Source: Formicarius rufipectus (taxonomy: Eukaryota > Chordata > Aves > Passeriformes > Formicariidae). Taken from it: DNA of 64,000 bases. The position numbers and the translations under genes are program-made. Positions 50,726 through 62,539 of this stretch are shown here, piece after piece. The DNA is taken from positions 1,240,001 through 1,304,000 of the forward strand of contig VXAU01000760.1 in the NCBI GenBank assembly GCA_013399695.1. The letters are read 5' to 3'. The notes below the pieces were generated by a model, which made no database searches, was not told the origin of the DNA, and saw only the letters and a list, made by a program, of their open reading frames with translations. The number at the start of each line of letters is the position of its first letter. Position 1 is the first letter of the stretch.

Positions 50726-53700
50726 AAACTGTAACTAAATTATTACTTTGAGGTCTACAGTCAGAATTTTCTGCTTCCCAAAGTTCATACAAAATATATT
50801 GTGCTTTCTTTTTATCTCCTCCCTTTTCCTGTTAAGTATCAGTAGTTCCCAATACCCCAGCGCCACCTGGGTTAGAATTTACTACAATGAAACATAGTAC
50901 CAGACAAGCTAATGTAAAATCACAGATAATACCTGGACAGCTGATCAGTACTCTTTTAAATGCTTATAGGAAAGAATTGCTAAGTAGTTCCTCTTATTGC
51001 CTTGCTGCTATCTGCATTAATGGTTGACATTCTAAAGTGGTTTTAAGTTCCTATTATTAATCTATCAAAATACTTCTAATCTTGGCTTCACCAGTTAGCA
51101 TTTTTTTCACCATGATTAAGATCTCATTTTGCAAGTGGAGAGGAAATTATTATTATTACCTACCTCAGTCCTTTTCCAGTTCAAATTATATGATTTGGAC
51201 AGGCTTCGCATTTCTGCTTCTTAAAATTTAGAATACTTAGAGATGTTATTCCATTTACTAGCTTTCTCTCTTTAAATGGAAAATGTTCCCTCACACACTT
51301 ATGTATCAGCAAAGCTTTCACATAAGTGATGATTGGCCTTTTACTGAGACCTGTATCTTCACCATTTCGACCTTTCAGAAAGTACAACATATCCTGAGTG
51401 AAAAGCTTATTTAATACATGTTTTTACATAAGGGAACACCTGCTGCAGTATCCATGAAATAACAGTGAATGGAGAAGTGCAGCAGATCTCCCTTTGACTG
51501 AAATAGCTTTATCTGTTCTCCTGTGTAGCATACTAGCCCAGGCCTGACTGGTTTTGGTCTGAACTGACAACCTTAATTTGCATCTGATACTCTTCCTTTT
51601 CTAACAGGATGCAGAAGAAGTTCTACAGGTCATCATTTGGCATTTGATGGCATCATGTCATGAGAATGACACAATTATGCCACAGTGAGTCCACAAAATC
51701 TGAAAATACCTATTGATATTTTTGTTTATTCTTTCTGGGGAAAAATGCAGGATTACTAGTATAGGACCTTAGATGTGTACAGTCACCTATTGTGCATAGC
51801 ACAGTGACCCCACTACAAGGCTTGTTCTCTCCACAAGGAGAGGTAGTAGGCATAATAATAAATAAAAAGAAGGAAGATGAAGATAGATACTTGCTTATAG
51901 GTTTTAAAGAGTCTATTGACAACTTGTCCAGAAAGTTAAATAATAGGTGTATATTTTTTACCGTTCTATTTGATATAATAATATTGGATAATATATATAT
52001 TATTGATGACACTACCGGTATCGTAAGATACTCAAATAATCTGTCCCTATCACATGTAAAAACCCCCTCATTTTTACATACATGCCAAATCTCAAAGATT
52101 TTTTTGAATATTCAGGTTACTGCCTAATTATCTTTTTTCAGTCTACAGAACTCCAGTTAAATCCCTCTGCTCTCTTCTCGTATCAGGGACTGCCACAGAT
52201 ATAATTGCATAATGTTTTTAGATTAATAAAGTGTTTCAACAGTGTAGTCAGGAAAACAAAATAAAATTTAAAAAACTTTCAAATTAGCCTCAGGATTCCC
52301 TGGAAATGTACAGATCAATCAAGCATCTGCTTCCCTTCCCATACTGCCATTTAGAACCATTGTAAACACGCTTCCCTCAAACAACAGCACATTACCCAAG
52401 CCTGAGTGTAATTGTGGCCCCGTGTATTGCCTCATAATGCTATATCTGTTTTACTTTCCCTTGGCTTTTCCAAATCCTAACAGCCTGCCCTTCACCCAGT
52501 CTGAGTGAACCACTAAAACTAATTTTCACCCTGTGATGAGGTGATAACTGATGAACTGGGGGTGTGTATAATTGATTTCTTTTTAAACGAATGACACTTT
52601 TATATCCAAGGAGAAAGAAAATACTCTTCTTTATTGGAAACACAAAGCATTTTTGGCATGAGTTAAAATAACCTCCTCCACGACTGACATGACACTACTC
52701 TCACTATTTCCTCTATGATTATATGATCTCTGCCATATCTGGGATGGAAAATCCATGTGCCATGCCAGTTATACAGTACATCCTAGTAAGGGGTCATTTC
52801 ATAGGGTAGTATTAAATTAGTTTCCAAGACGATGACAAACTACAAAGTGGCCAGTTTTGCTGGCTGGCTGGAGACACTAATGAAATCGAGAAAATACAGT
52901 TGTCATTTGCAATGGGACTTGATTCTTGTCAGTAAAGACCTCTTCTGAGAATCACAGGTTTGACAGAGAAAATGGAACAGTGAGAGGAATGCAACTGGAA
53001 AATCCTTTATAAGCTTTTCCTAGTCTATTACTGTATCTCACTTAATGGAACTAAAGTGCTCTTGAAAGCACAGTCTTTTGTACCGTATCAGTTGATCTCA
53101 TCCCTTGCAAATGGAGGTATTAATTTTGCTTAGAAAACTATTCCTTAAAATAGAGAACCAGAAAACATTACTTACATAATTTTCAGTTTAATGAGACCTT
53201 AATATGTGAACAGGCTGGCCAGAGGTAAGCCCAGCTATCTCTGGCCTGAGTGGTTTGGCTGGAGAGGATGTTTCAGGGCAGGCCTAAATACTGACTTTGG
53301 TATGGTAGGGGCAGAGCACAGCTATTATTGGCTTTGGACTTCTGGGTTTGGTCTTAAGCACACAGGATATCCCAGCCTCCTTCTCTGTCCTTTCTTGAAT
53401 TCTCATACACATCTTTGCTTCCACTTCACAAAAGGGATACAGTCACTTCATTTAGACTGGTCTAAAATAGTCACCTATATATCCTTGAAACAAGCAAACA
53501 AAGAATAGGATTACACTGAAGGAACCCCCAATAAATATAATTGCACTGTTGTTATTTATAACTAGCAGGTAAAAATACTAAAATTCTTTGTATGAGATAG
53601 TTTGGTAGAATAAGAGAAGGGAAAACACTTTACTTTTTTACACTACACAGCTTTGCAAGGTTGTTTGTCTCCTTTCCTTATTGAGCTTATGAATGACGGC

Positions 53701-54340
53701 TGCTGAAGAAATGGCTATTTGTATAATTTAATTAAAAAAATAAGAATTTTAATAGATCAGTGTATATTCCCTGTGGGGAATGTCATCAATTTGTCTATTT
53801 ATGGAAGCAGACTTTAAGAATTTTGTAAAAATACATGTACTTGGAAGATAAGACAAAGTGATCAAACCCACCCAAAGTCAGCTGAATAATTTTTAAAGAC
53901 TGAGCCTAAGATAACATGGGTGGATTGGAAGGGATTTAGATTTGGTATCCTACTAACAAATCCATCAGTGTTCTTCTATTTCCTCTGAAAACCTTTAAAT
54001 TAGATTAATAGAGTTGATCTGTTTTGTGTCTAACCCAGTCTTCAACTCGCTCCCCTCTGACAAAGCCATTAACTTGGATAAGCCTTACAGTACATGTAAT
54101 CCTGATTTTTTCCTACATCTGTCTTGCAGGTTCACATGTTTGACCTGTATCTGTGCTAATTGGTTGAAATATCTGCAAAGTCAATCTTCTTTTCTAAGGC
54201 TAGCAAGCACAGTGGATTTACGGATTTGCATACATATTAAAATAACACACATTGTTAAAAGTCTTTCCCTGCACAAGCTTTATTACATTCTAGGAATGAG
54301 ACATTTTATTCTGCTCCTGCAAACAAAATGTATTTGTTCA

Positions 54341-54367
54341 TTAAAAAAATAAAAAATAAAAAAAATA
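54341..54367. repeat. A-rich low-complexity tract
   Basis: A runs separated by single T. A second A-rich tract with CAAA units follows at 54537-54562. Confidence 0.85.
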
Positions 54368-55234
54368 GTAAGAGCATTTGCTGTTTGAAAATCATTCAAA
54401 AGATCCTTTTAAATATGAAGGTCTGTGTTGGAAATACACTACTGTAATAAAAAAATTATTAATTTTGCTTACTATTTGATCAACTATAATCAGCTGATTC
54501 ATCATTTCTAATATGACAGCATATTTTGCTACTTAAAACAAACAAACAAAAAAAAAAAACAAGGGAGAGGCCAAATAGCTGATCCTATAACCTGCTAACT
54601 CCAACTGCAATACTGACAAGCTGTGAGCTGAGTACTTACCTTGTGTTCCATATTGCTTAATATCTGTTATACAACTCAAATTTTATGGCTTGGACTTACT
54701 TGGCAAGTGCATCTAGAAATGGAAGCATGGCAAAACTGGCTACAGTTGCTAAACTTTGCTGAACTTAGTGTTTCTTAGAAGATTCCTGTATCCCCCATGA
54801 TTTCCCTGTGGAGCTACATTTGAGCATTGATTTTAATGGTTAGATATCAAGTATGCAGACCCAGGTGGCCTTCGTGTGTTCTCACCTGGAATGGGCAGTG
54901 CTGGGGAATGTGATGCAGAGGCTCTCCCACACTCACGAGTATGTGCTTCTCTCAGACATACTTTTTCCTGAAGCAGTTTGCCTTTCTCCAACCACTCTCT
55001 CCAATCTACGAAGCTCTGTCTATAGTTATTAGCTCAAATACAGCTTGAGTACAAGAAGATCTATTGCTTCCAATATTTGAATTCCTTCCAGTACTTTTTC
55101 CTGAGTAGAGAAGATTTATTTCTTCCAACTGGCCCATCTGTATGAGATTGCTCTGTGTGCCTGAAACTGGCCTGGTTCAGCACTAACTCAGGTTGTGCTG
55201 GGGCTTAAGGGAACAAAAGATAACTCTTGACAAG

Positions 55235-55253
55235 CAGGCACAGGCTGTGCCTG
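55235..55253. repeat. 19-bp GC-rich palindrome
   Basis: CAGGCACAG and CTGTGCCTG are exact reverse complements around a single G. Confidence 0.9.
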
Positions 55254-56999
55254 GGAGAATGTAAAGGTATACAGAGCATAAGCAACACATGGATGCACTC
55301 ACATCACTACTCTTATTTCAACCAACTTTTAAAGTTAAACCAACTTCTAGGATGGATCACTTTTTCATCAGTCCTAACAATACAAACACTGTAAAATACA
55401 TGAAAAACAATTTGTCACAAGGCCCATAAAGGGGCATGACTATGGTATCAATTTCAACAGAAATATATGGATATTTTCATACAGAAAAGGGAACTACAAT
55501 ATGTTTTCAAGTTTGATTCAGTATCAGTCTTATAAAACTTCTGTTCAAATCCTTAACTTTATATCAACAATCTTTGATTCTATTTACCTTAAAGAGTTTT
55601 GCTCTTCATAGGTTTGAAATGCATAAATGGGCTTCAAAGGATTTTAATGAAGTGTTCATTATCAATTAAGCATATTCATTAGCCAACACTCTTAACCCCC
55701 TACTTTTTCACTGTCAAAAATTAATTATTGGTGCTATTTTAAGACCCAGTAGTAGCAGAATATCTTCATGTATTGATCCCTATATTACAGAAGCAGCAAA
55801 AAAATTGTTCTGAATAATGTAGTAATGCCAAAAAGAAAAATCTCAGTAACTTGTGTCCTTTTAAGTTTGTGCATTGTGAAAATGTGTATATTCTTTCAGT
55901 TGACTACAGTATGATAGAAATGGCATGAAATAAATCTGTAAAGGAAATCTGTCAACATCTCTAGTTTACTTTGTACAAAAAGAGATTTCTTTATCACATA
56001 TGCTTTAGAAGTAAAATTTCACTTTTGTTAACATCAATATTGAATTCTAAACAGCTTCAGCTGAGCTAGGATTAAGTTTCAGAAGTTTGTTGTATGCCAG
56101 ATAACAACTTCTCCATCTTAATCACATGTTCCATAAAACATTGCAATAGTTTCTGGGTTTTGTCAAAGGGATTAGATATCTCCTGGATCAAAGCTATCCT
56201 TGCCATTGTCATAATTATTCATTGGGTATTACAAATTATTGATTAGGTATTATTCCTAAAATCCTTATTGTACTTGAACTTGTCATTATATGGTCTCAAA
56301 GAACTTTACATTAAAGTTTCGTAAAAAATTTTTACACCTCAGAAGGTTACTTAAAAAAATCATTCTAAATGAGATTTTCTTAATAGATCACTTTCTGGTA
56401 TTGATGATGTTCATATCAGGTTTTTTAAGGCATATAACCTAAGTGCCTACATATGAACCTTTGATACTCTGTGTACTCACAGTTTAGACACATGCTGCTG
56501 CATAGGTGCTCTGATTCATTCCTTGGACAATGTTAACTGCATGGGGATCTTTCCTCTGAAATAAGTAATATACACCACAGATTTAAAGTTTGACAGTGCT
56601 AAACCATTATATGTGGCCAGAATGGCCTTTAAAGGCTGAACAGCAGGCTGCCATAATTTTGTTGGGAATGCATTTCCACAGATTAATTTACCATGGGGTT
56701 GGCAGTTTTGTATGATGTTTAATGGTAGTTCACTTTCTTTATTCTGTCAGATTACACTTGGCTGTGAGGGTTTGTTAATTTGTCTTTAAGGGGCTCCAAG
56801 GAAAGTTTGCTGTGAGGGTAAGCACAAGTGGTAGGTGGTGAAGCCTTAAAAAAAATCTCTTTATAACAAACCATGTGCTCACACCTGTGTGTTTATTTAA
56901 TACAAACTTACACATACATACAACATAAATGTACTTATCCTAGCTATAAAATTAACCTTTAACACTTATTTCACTCCCAGGCCCAGGCCAGCCTTGAGA

Positions 57000-57020
57000 C
57001 TATATATATATATANACACA
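57000..57020. repeat. (TA)n microsatellite with an undetermined base
   Basis: TA units run to 57014, position 57015 is N, and ACACA follows. This is the only ambiguous base in the window and sits where the TA array turns into CA. Confidence 0.95.
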
Positions 57021-57029
57021 ATCTACACT

Positions 57030-57420
57030 GTATGGCAATCATATAAAACTGTGTCAGGCTCAGCCAGTGACTTTAATTGTGTCACAAATGTAATGTGACA
57101 CGAGCATTACACCCTGGTGTTCCAAGGAATAACACGATGTGTCACAGTGGCAATGTGTAAATTAAGCTTCTCTGAGTGCCATTGTTATGGAAACTGTGGC
57201 CTTCATTTGAAGTTATGGCACAAGGGGGCAAGAATATGAGCTCAAGAGTGAGCCCTGGCCTGGGATTTGGTTATGCCTGCACTGAGTTCTATTCTGTGAC
57301 CTGTAAATAATTTAATAATGCTTCCAGCTATCTCAGATAGATTTCAAAAGATTTTAATCAAATGGTTATTGTGAATGCATTTAAATGCATTGAAAATTTA
57401 CTGGACTGCAGATACCTTTT
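57030..57420. promoter_or_regulatory. candidate conserved noncoding block with TGTCA/TGACA palindromes
   Basis: The block has little simple sequence and repeats the word GTGTCAC three ways. GTGTCAC (57079-57085) and GTGACAC (57095-57101) form a perfect 7-bp inverted repeat, and GTGTCAC recurs at 57139-57145. TGTCA/TGACA is the core of TALE homeodomain (MEIS/TGIF) sites. An 18-bp perfect palindrome at 57374-57391 lies at its right end. No recognisable exon is present. It is proposed as regulatory on motif grounds only. Confidence 0.33.
57374..57391. repeat. 18-bp perfect palindrome with two ATGCAT half-sites
   Basis: AATGCATTTAAATGCATT is fully self-complementary. Two ATGCAT words spaced by TTAA resemble palindromic POU-dimer sites. 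Confidence 0.9.
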
Positions 57421-57974
57421 TTTTCCTAACTGAGAAGGTGTACTCCTGTGCCAGAGAGGGATCTGGTTCTGTGCTTTCAGAAATTATCAGTTTTTCTTTT
57501 TCTCACTCCCCACATCACTAAGTATACCTGTGCATGTAAGGATTTCAGCTACTGTGTGTGTACCACATATTTGACTTCAAATTTCTATAAATCAGATGTT
57601 CCCCAATGCATCTAAAACTTGAATAGATATTAATTTCACATTTTGAAAGAAAGAGTAATTGGATGTCTCTTGCATGATAGCATGGAACATTTAAATTGCA
57701 CCTATCTCTAGGTATATTTTAAAGGTTAATGCTTCAGTCTATGTGAGTTACTGACTGACTCTACTCAGGAAATTTTTGGGTTTGTTCATTAAAAAGAGAT
57801 TTTAATCTGTGCTTAGTGTGCTTGGCTAGCAGAGGTAACAAACTTCTACCGCTTATGGCTGATAATTAAATGATATTCAGTGGACTGTGATCTTTGTATG
57901 AGACAGTCATTTAGGTCTGGGGAGCACTGTACTCCTAGAGCTTGGCTAAATGTTATTACAATTCAGGTTCATTA

Positions 57975-58005
57975 ATTTTTCTAATTAATCTGATTGATTA
58001 AAAGT
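57975..58005. promoter_or_regulatory. homeodomain site cluster with PBX-HOX-type word
   Basis: CTAATTAATC (57981-57990) is followed at once by TGATTGATTA (57991-58000). The latter matches the composite PBX-HOX site TGATTGAT. AT-rich sequence gives TAATTA often by chance, so confidence is low. Confidence 0.3.
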
Positions 58006-58059
58006 AGTTGCAAAGCCCAATTGGAAAATCAGAACAACAAAGTTATTGAAAAATCAGCT

Positions 58060-61000
58060 GACTGTGGAAAAAGATCTTGAAAAATGCTAGTCTAAAAGAC
58101 AAGAACAAAAGAGCCCTGCCCACAGTCACAAACCTAGAGTGGTTCAAATGTTTAGTCTCCGCTGCCTGGAGCTAAACCGTTCCTAATGGTCTTAGTTCCA
58201 GCTCACTTATTTAAGTCAATTAGATAATGTCTTTTTTCTGGTCCAACTTTCCATTCTTTTGCTTTTGAAAATCAAATGTATTTTGACTGCTTAACATACT
58301 ATAAGAGCCGGAGTGACCAGTTTAACAAAAAATTCAGAAAGAGGCCTGAGTCCGGCATCCTTGGACCAAACCAGTGAGAATATCTAAGGGCTACCAGCCA
58401 ACTTCCCAAGGCCCCAACAGCTTCAAAAGCCTCTCCTTGCCAGTGGTATGCACTTGATAATGGTGCTAAAGACTCAACACCCACACTTAGGTGTGTTGGT
58501 GCCTGTCTTTGTACTAATTATAGGCTGGTCCTATGGACTGAATGACCCTTAGTAACTTGAGTGAACCACAGCTCCTGTGAACCACATGAAGGAATCCAGT
58601 TTGTGTATTCCCAAAGAGCAAACCACGGAGTGGCAAATGGACATAATTGGAAACTTCTCTTTAAAGAGCGCTTCTATTCCAAACTGAAGTCTCAAGGCAG
58701 ACTCATCCACTGTCTCCTGTCAGGTCAGTCTGGTTCATAAGCTTTCCGTTCTCCAGGTCACTGTCAAGGCCATCAATATTTTCTGTTAAGTGCTGCCACA
58801 TATGTCTTTTTCAAGGCTGCATCACTCTAGTGGTGCATTGGAGTAGTAGTTGTGCATTGAAGTTTCCATCCAAGTCACACATTTGGAGTGTCTGATTTAT
58901 TTTTTTATCATTTCCAATTAATAGAGTTCTTTTATTCTTTTGTTGTGTACACTTTACTGTACTGGAGAGGTTCATAATTGTGCCTTAGACATTAACAAAT
59001 ACTATATATTACATTTGTTTTCACCAAGTGCCCAGAAATTCCACACAAGCCAGCATTCAGGTCTTGATTTCTGAGCCCTGTGTTTGTGCATTCTACAGAA
59101 AGAACAAGTCATGACCTCTGGTTCTGTGCACCGGCTAGTCTGGACTTCAGGGTGAATGTCTGGGCCCAGTGAAGATGGAAATATATCAAAAGTATATCTG
59201 TGTCCCACCATGACAATTAAAGTGTCCAGAATGTGTTGAAGTGGTGATTATTGAGTTTCTCAGAAGTTATGAAAGAACTCACATTACCCCTTACACCACA
59301 GGTTTTCATTTAATTAATACTATCAAATAGGCTATAGTGTCCTATTTCAGAATAATCAGATTTCAATTATGCTGCTGTCAGGGCCCCACAAGATCACATA
59401 ACACCCCTGTTTCTGCAGGTTACACTAAGTTATGATGGTATTTTGAATATTTTAATTTGTCTTTTTTTGTGTGTGGTTTTATGTTAGAGATGCAAGTTAG
59501 AATTTTTTTTTTTTTAACAAGTTGAATTTTAAAATGAATTATTTAGATAGTAGCCAGGTCTGAAATATGCTAAAAGGCTTCTATAACCTTCATTTCAGAA
59601 CTTTCATGCATCCGTGTTCCACAACAACATGACACACAATTTAGGCAGATAATCTGATTACAATGAATTAAAAAATGTTAATTTCTAATGTGTTGTAGAA
59701 AATGTTAATGATATGGTTGGGCTTCCTTGGTATGGTTTGCATTGCTATAAAGTGTAGAGGAAACGCAATTTGAGGAATGATCTCATGCTAGCAAAATTTG
59801 AGGACTCTGAGAAAAACAGGGTCACATGAAATACCAGGTACAGGAATATCCATGGTCAGGCTGTGTCAGGGAGGTTGTGAACAACAAGGTGGCTTCAGAG
59901 TGACCACAGCAGTTACTTCATATGCATCGTGGGGTATCAAGACATTTTGTTTAAAATGTTCATATATACTCTATCAAACATCCATTTACTATAAGTAAAT
60001 ATTTGATTAATTTTGCTTTGTAGTTTCCATTGGAATTGAACCTGTTTCATGTTTTGTTTTCTGTAATGTTTATGATAATTTCAGAATTTCAATAAGAACA
60101 AGAACCAGTGAAAGATTAATGTGATTTTAAGTATAAAAAAAGAAGGAAATAGATGTTTAATTATTTCTCTGCACATAACTTCTTCCACTGCTGACACACA
60201 CAAACATCAGTATCTACCACTCTCCTCTTACAGGACTCTGAGCCTTAACACTGAACCACCTGAAATCCTGGGAAAGTTTTCTATGGTATTCCAATAACTC
60301 TGAATAAGGCTCTTATCTGGAACATCTGACTTGATTTTCTTCTCTAGCCAGGGTTTCAGAGTTTAACATTGAGAATTATGTAATTAAGAGCAGCAGAGAT
60401 ATTAACACCATAAATATAATGCACATAACGTAGCACAATAGTTGATCTTTCATTGTTATGGATAAAGAACGAGACTCATATTTGAGGTTCTCATCATTAG
60501 ATTTTGATATCACAGTGACATCATAGGCACAAGAATAAAATATTAAATTAATTTGATTGTATTGACCAGTCTCAAATAAGCTTTGCAAAGATATTTGAGT
60601 GGCTTGGATTGGAACAACTGTCAGTAGATCTAGAAGATAAAGATTAATTAAAAAAACATTAAAAGCTATTGACAAATGAAAATTTTCATAACACAGATGT
60701 TGCATACCAATAATGCTTATGGAATATAATTCTATTGTTTCACAGTTCAGGCATAAGTGGGGAATTCAGTTCCATTATAATATACATGAAATGTGACAGC
60801 TAAAATTGCTTCCATGACCCCCATCCAAGAGAGAACATGGGTGTGAATGTTCAGAAAGTGATTGTTATGAATGTTTTTTTATTGCTAGATCTGCATGATA
60901 TGCTCCCTTATTTGAGAAATATTGTATCTCTCTTATTTGCTGTTTTTCAAATAAATTTATTTTTATCTTACTCGTTTTTCTGACAATTGTTGTCTGTAGA

Positions 61001-61885
61001 AAACAGTGATAAGAATATAGAGAAAATGTAGTGACAAAATGTAATGACAATTGTACACACCATAGGGTGGTAAACAGTCTTGTCAGAAGCCAAATGAAAG
61101 AAGGACTTTCTTTTACTTGTCATATAGAAGAAAACCAGGTCTCAGTAACAAAGGTCCTAGTCTAACCTTCATACATTTGAAGAACATATTTTACCCTCTT
61201 TAGCTCACATACGGGGAGATTTTCTGCTAGACTATGAATCTTTCAACTTGAGGAAGACACAGGAGAAATAAATAACCAGTGGGACATTTGGAAGGGTTTG
61301 AAGTTGCTGCTTGAGTTCAGCACAGTTGTGCAGAGTGAAAGGACATTGACAGCCTCGAGTTTGACTCTGCTCACCCACGTAGCCTTCTCACTTGAGAAAT
61401 TCCTTTCCTGCTCACCCCTATGGCTTCATCAGTGGAAAGTCAGATCAATAGCTGCTGCATGATGATTAAAATCTCAAAACATGACATAATGCAAGTTGAA
61501 ATTCATCAGCAAAAGGAAAAGCACAAAGAGTTGAAATGGCAGAGAGAGACTACTGCATCCATCCCACTATGACTAGGGGAATAATATTTCATGAATAATT
61601 TACTCAAGATTTGTCAGTGGGTTTTGTGTTCAGAAATAATGTCTGAGTAAACTCCAGTTTTCTATGATCCACCTACTGTTTGAGACTAGGGTCTGTATAT
61701 TTTTTGCAAGCATTATTCTGATCCTCTGCTAGTTCATGAGCATTTCTTGTGACTTACAGTATTGGAGTGGGACATTGGTTTAATGAATATGCATAATGCA
61801 GTTTCTGTTACATTAAGCAATTAGAAAATATCTGTCTGGTTTTCAATAAATAACCACAGTTATGCACCATTACTAACTAGCATAA
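58060..61885. other. non-coding stretch, nothing recognised
   Basis: Mostly AT-rich with no recognised exon, RNA gene or interspersed repeat. Short T runs lie near 59464 and 59503-59515. Confidence 0.5.
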
Positions 61886-61888
61886 TTA

Positions 61889-61980
61889 TCTACTAATTGG
61901 TAAGGTCTACCTACTAATCTACTAAATAACCTACTAATTTACCTACTAACCTACTGAGACCTACCAAGACCTACTAATAA
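61889..61980. repeat. degenerate minisatellite of CTACTAAT-type units
   Basis: CTACTAA or CTACTG/CTACCA words start at 61890, 61911, 61919, 61931, 61943, 61951, 61961 and 61971. The unit is about 8-12 bases with variable linkers. Several units contain TACTAAC/TACTAAT, the optimal branch-point sequence on the plus strand. No matching repeat was recognised elsewhere in the window. Confidence 0.85.
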
Positions 61981-62356
61981 ATGTTAATCACATTGCCAAG
62001 GCACTGCAGGACAGGCACCTTAGGCTATATACCTTTCAAGGCATGTTACTGGGAATACTGGAACACTAACATAAATGTGATAACATATTTCAGTTAATTA
62101 ATGGCTCCAGACTGGTCATCTACATTGTGTCCTGACTTTTGAACCTTCTTTACTGGGAAGAAAAGCAGGCTTGGTCCAGGATTCTTCCTGTATCCCCTGT
62201 GACAGCTTCATCATGAATGACAGGGCTGTGCTCCTTTCACTTGTTTGGTCTGACCCAGAGATAGTTTCATCATCACTGCTATGCTGTAAGAGAGACAACA
62301 ACAGCAGCCATATGGGTTACCCCAGGTTTCACATGCTTGCAATCCTGTCTGCCCAG

Positions 62357-62533
62357 GAACTGCCAGCCTTTCTTCCCCACTGGTCTCTCAAGTATCATCC
62401 CAGTACCACCAACACCAGTAAGCTTTCCCTTATTGCCACACCCTGGCATCAGCCTTGGATCCACTCTGCTCCTCAGCCCCAACATCTTCAACATCTTTCT
62501 GGTCTCCAAAGCCTTCAACAATTATTGCTTCAG
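62357..62533 (+). other. candidate exon flanked by strong splice signals
   Basis: An acceptor-like CCTGTCTGCCCAG ends at 62356, and a full-consensus donor CAG/GTAAGA spans 62531-62539. Between them lie 177 bases, exactly 59 codons, open in at least two plus-strand frames. The frame that begins at 62171 is open for 169 codons across it and enters and leaves the candidate exon in phase 0. The peptide is rich in Pro, Gln, His, Leu and Ser and resembles no family I know. The C/T-rich composition alone lowers stop frequency, so the open frames carry little weight. It could be a lncRNA exon, a decoy splice pair or an unrecognised old repeat. Confidence 0.25.
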
Positions 62534-62539
62534 GTAAGA

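Larger units (their letters stand above)
41581..56999. other. non-coding stretch, no gene recognised
   Basis: More than 15 kb without a recognisable exon or interspersed repeat. The 157-codon minus-strand frame at 43706-44179 and the ATG-initiated 111-codon frame at 47764-48099 are the longest and match nothing I know. Small structures at 47.85, 50.0, 50.70, 54.34-54.56 and 55.24 kb are listed or noted separately. Confidence 0.5.
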
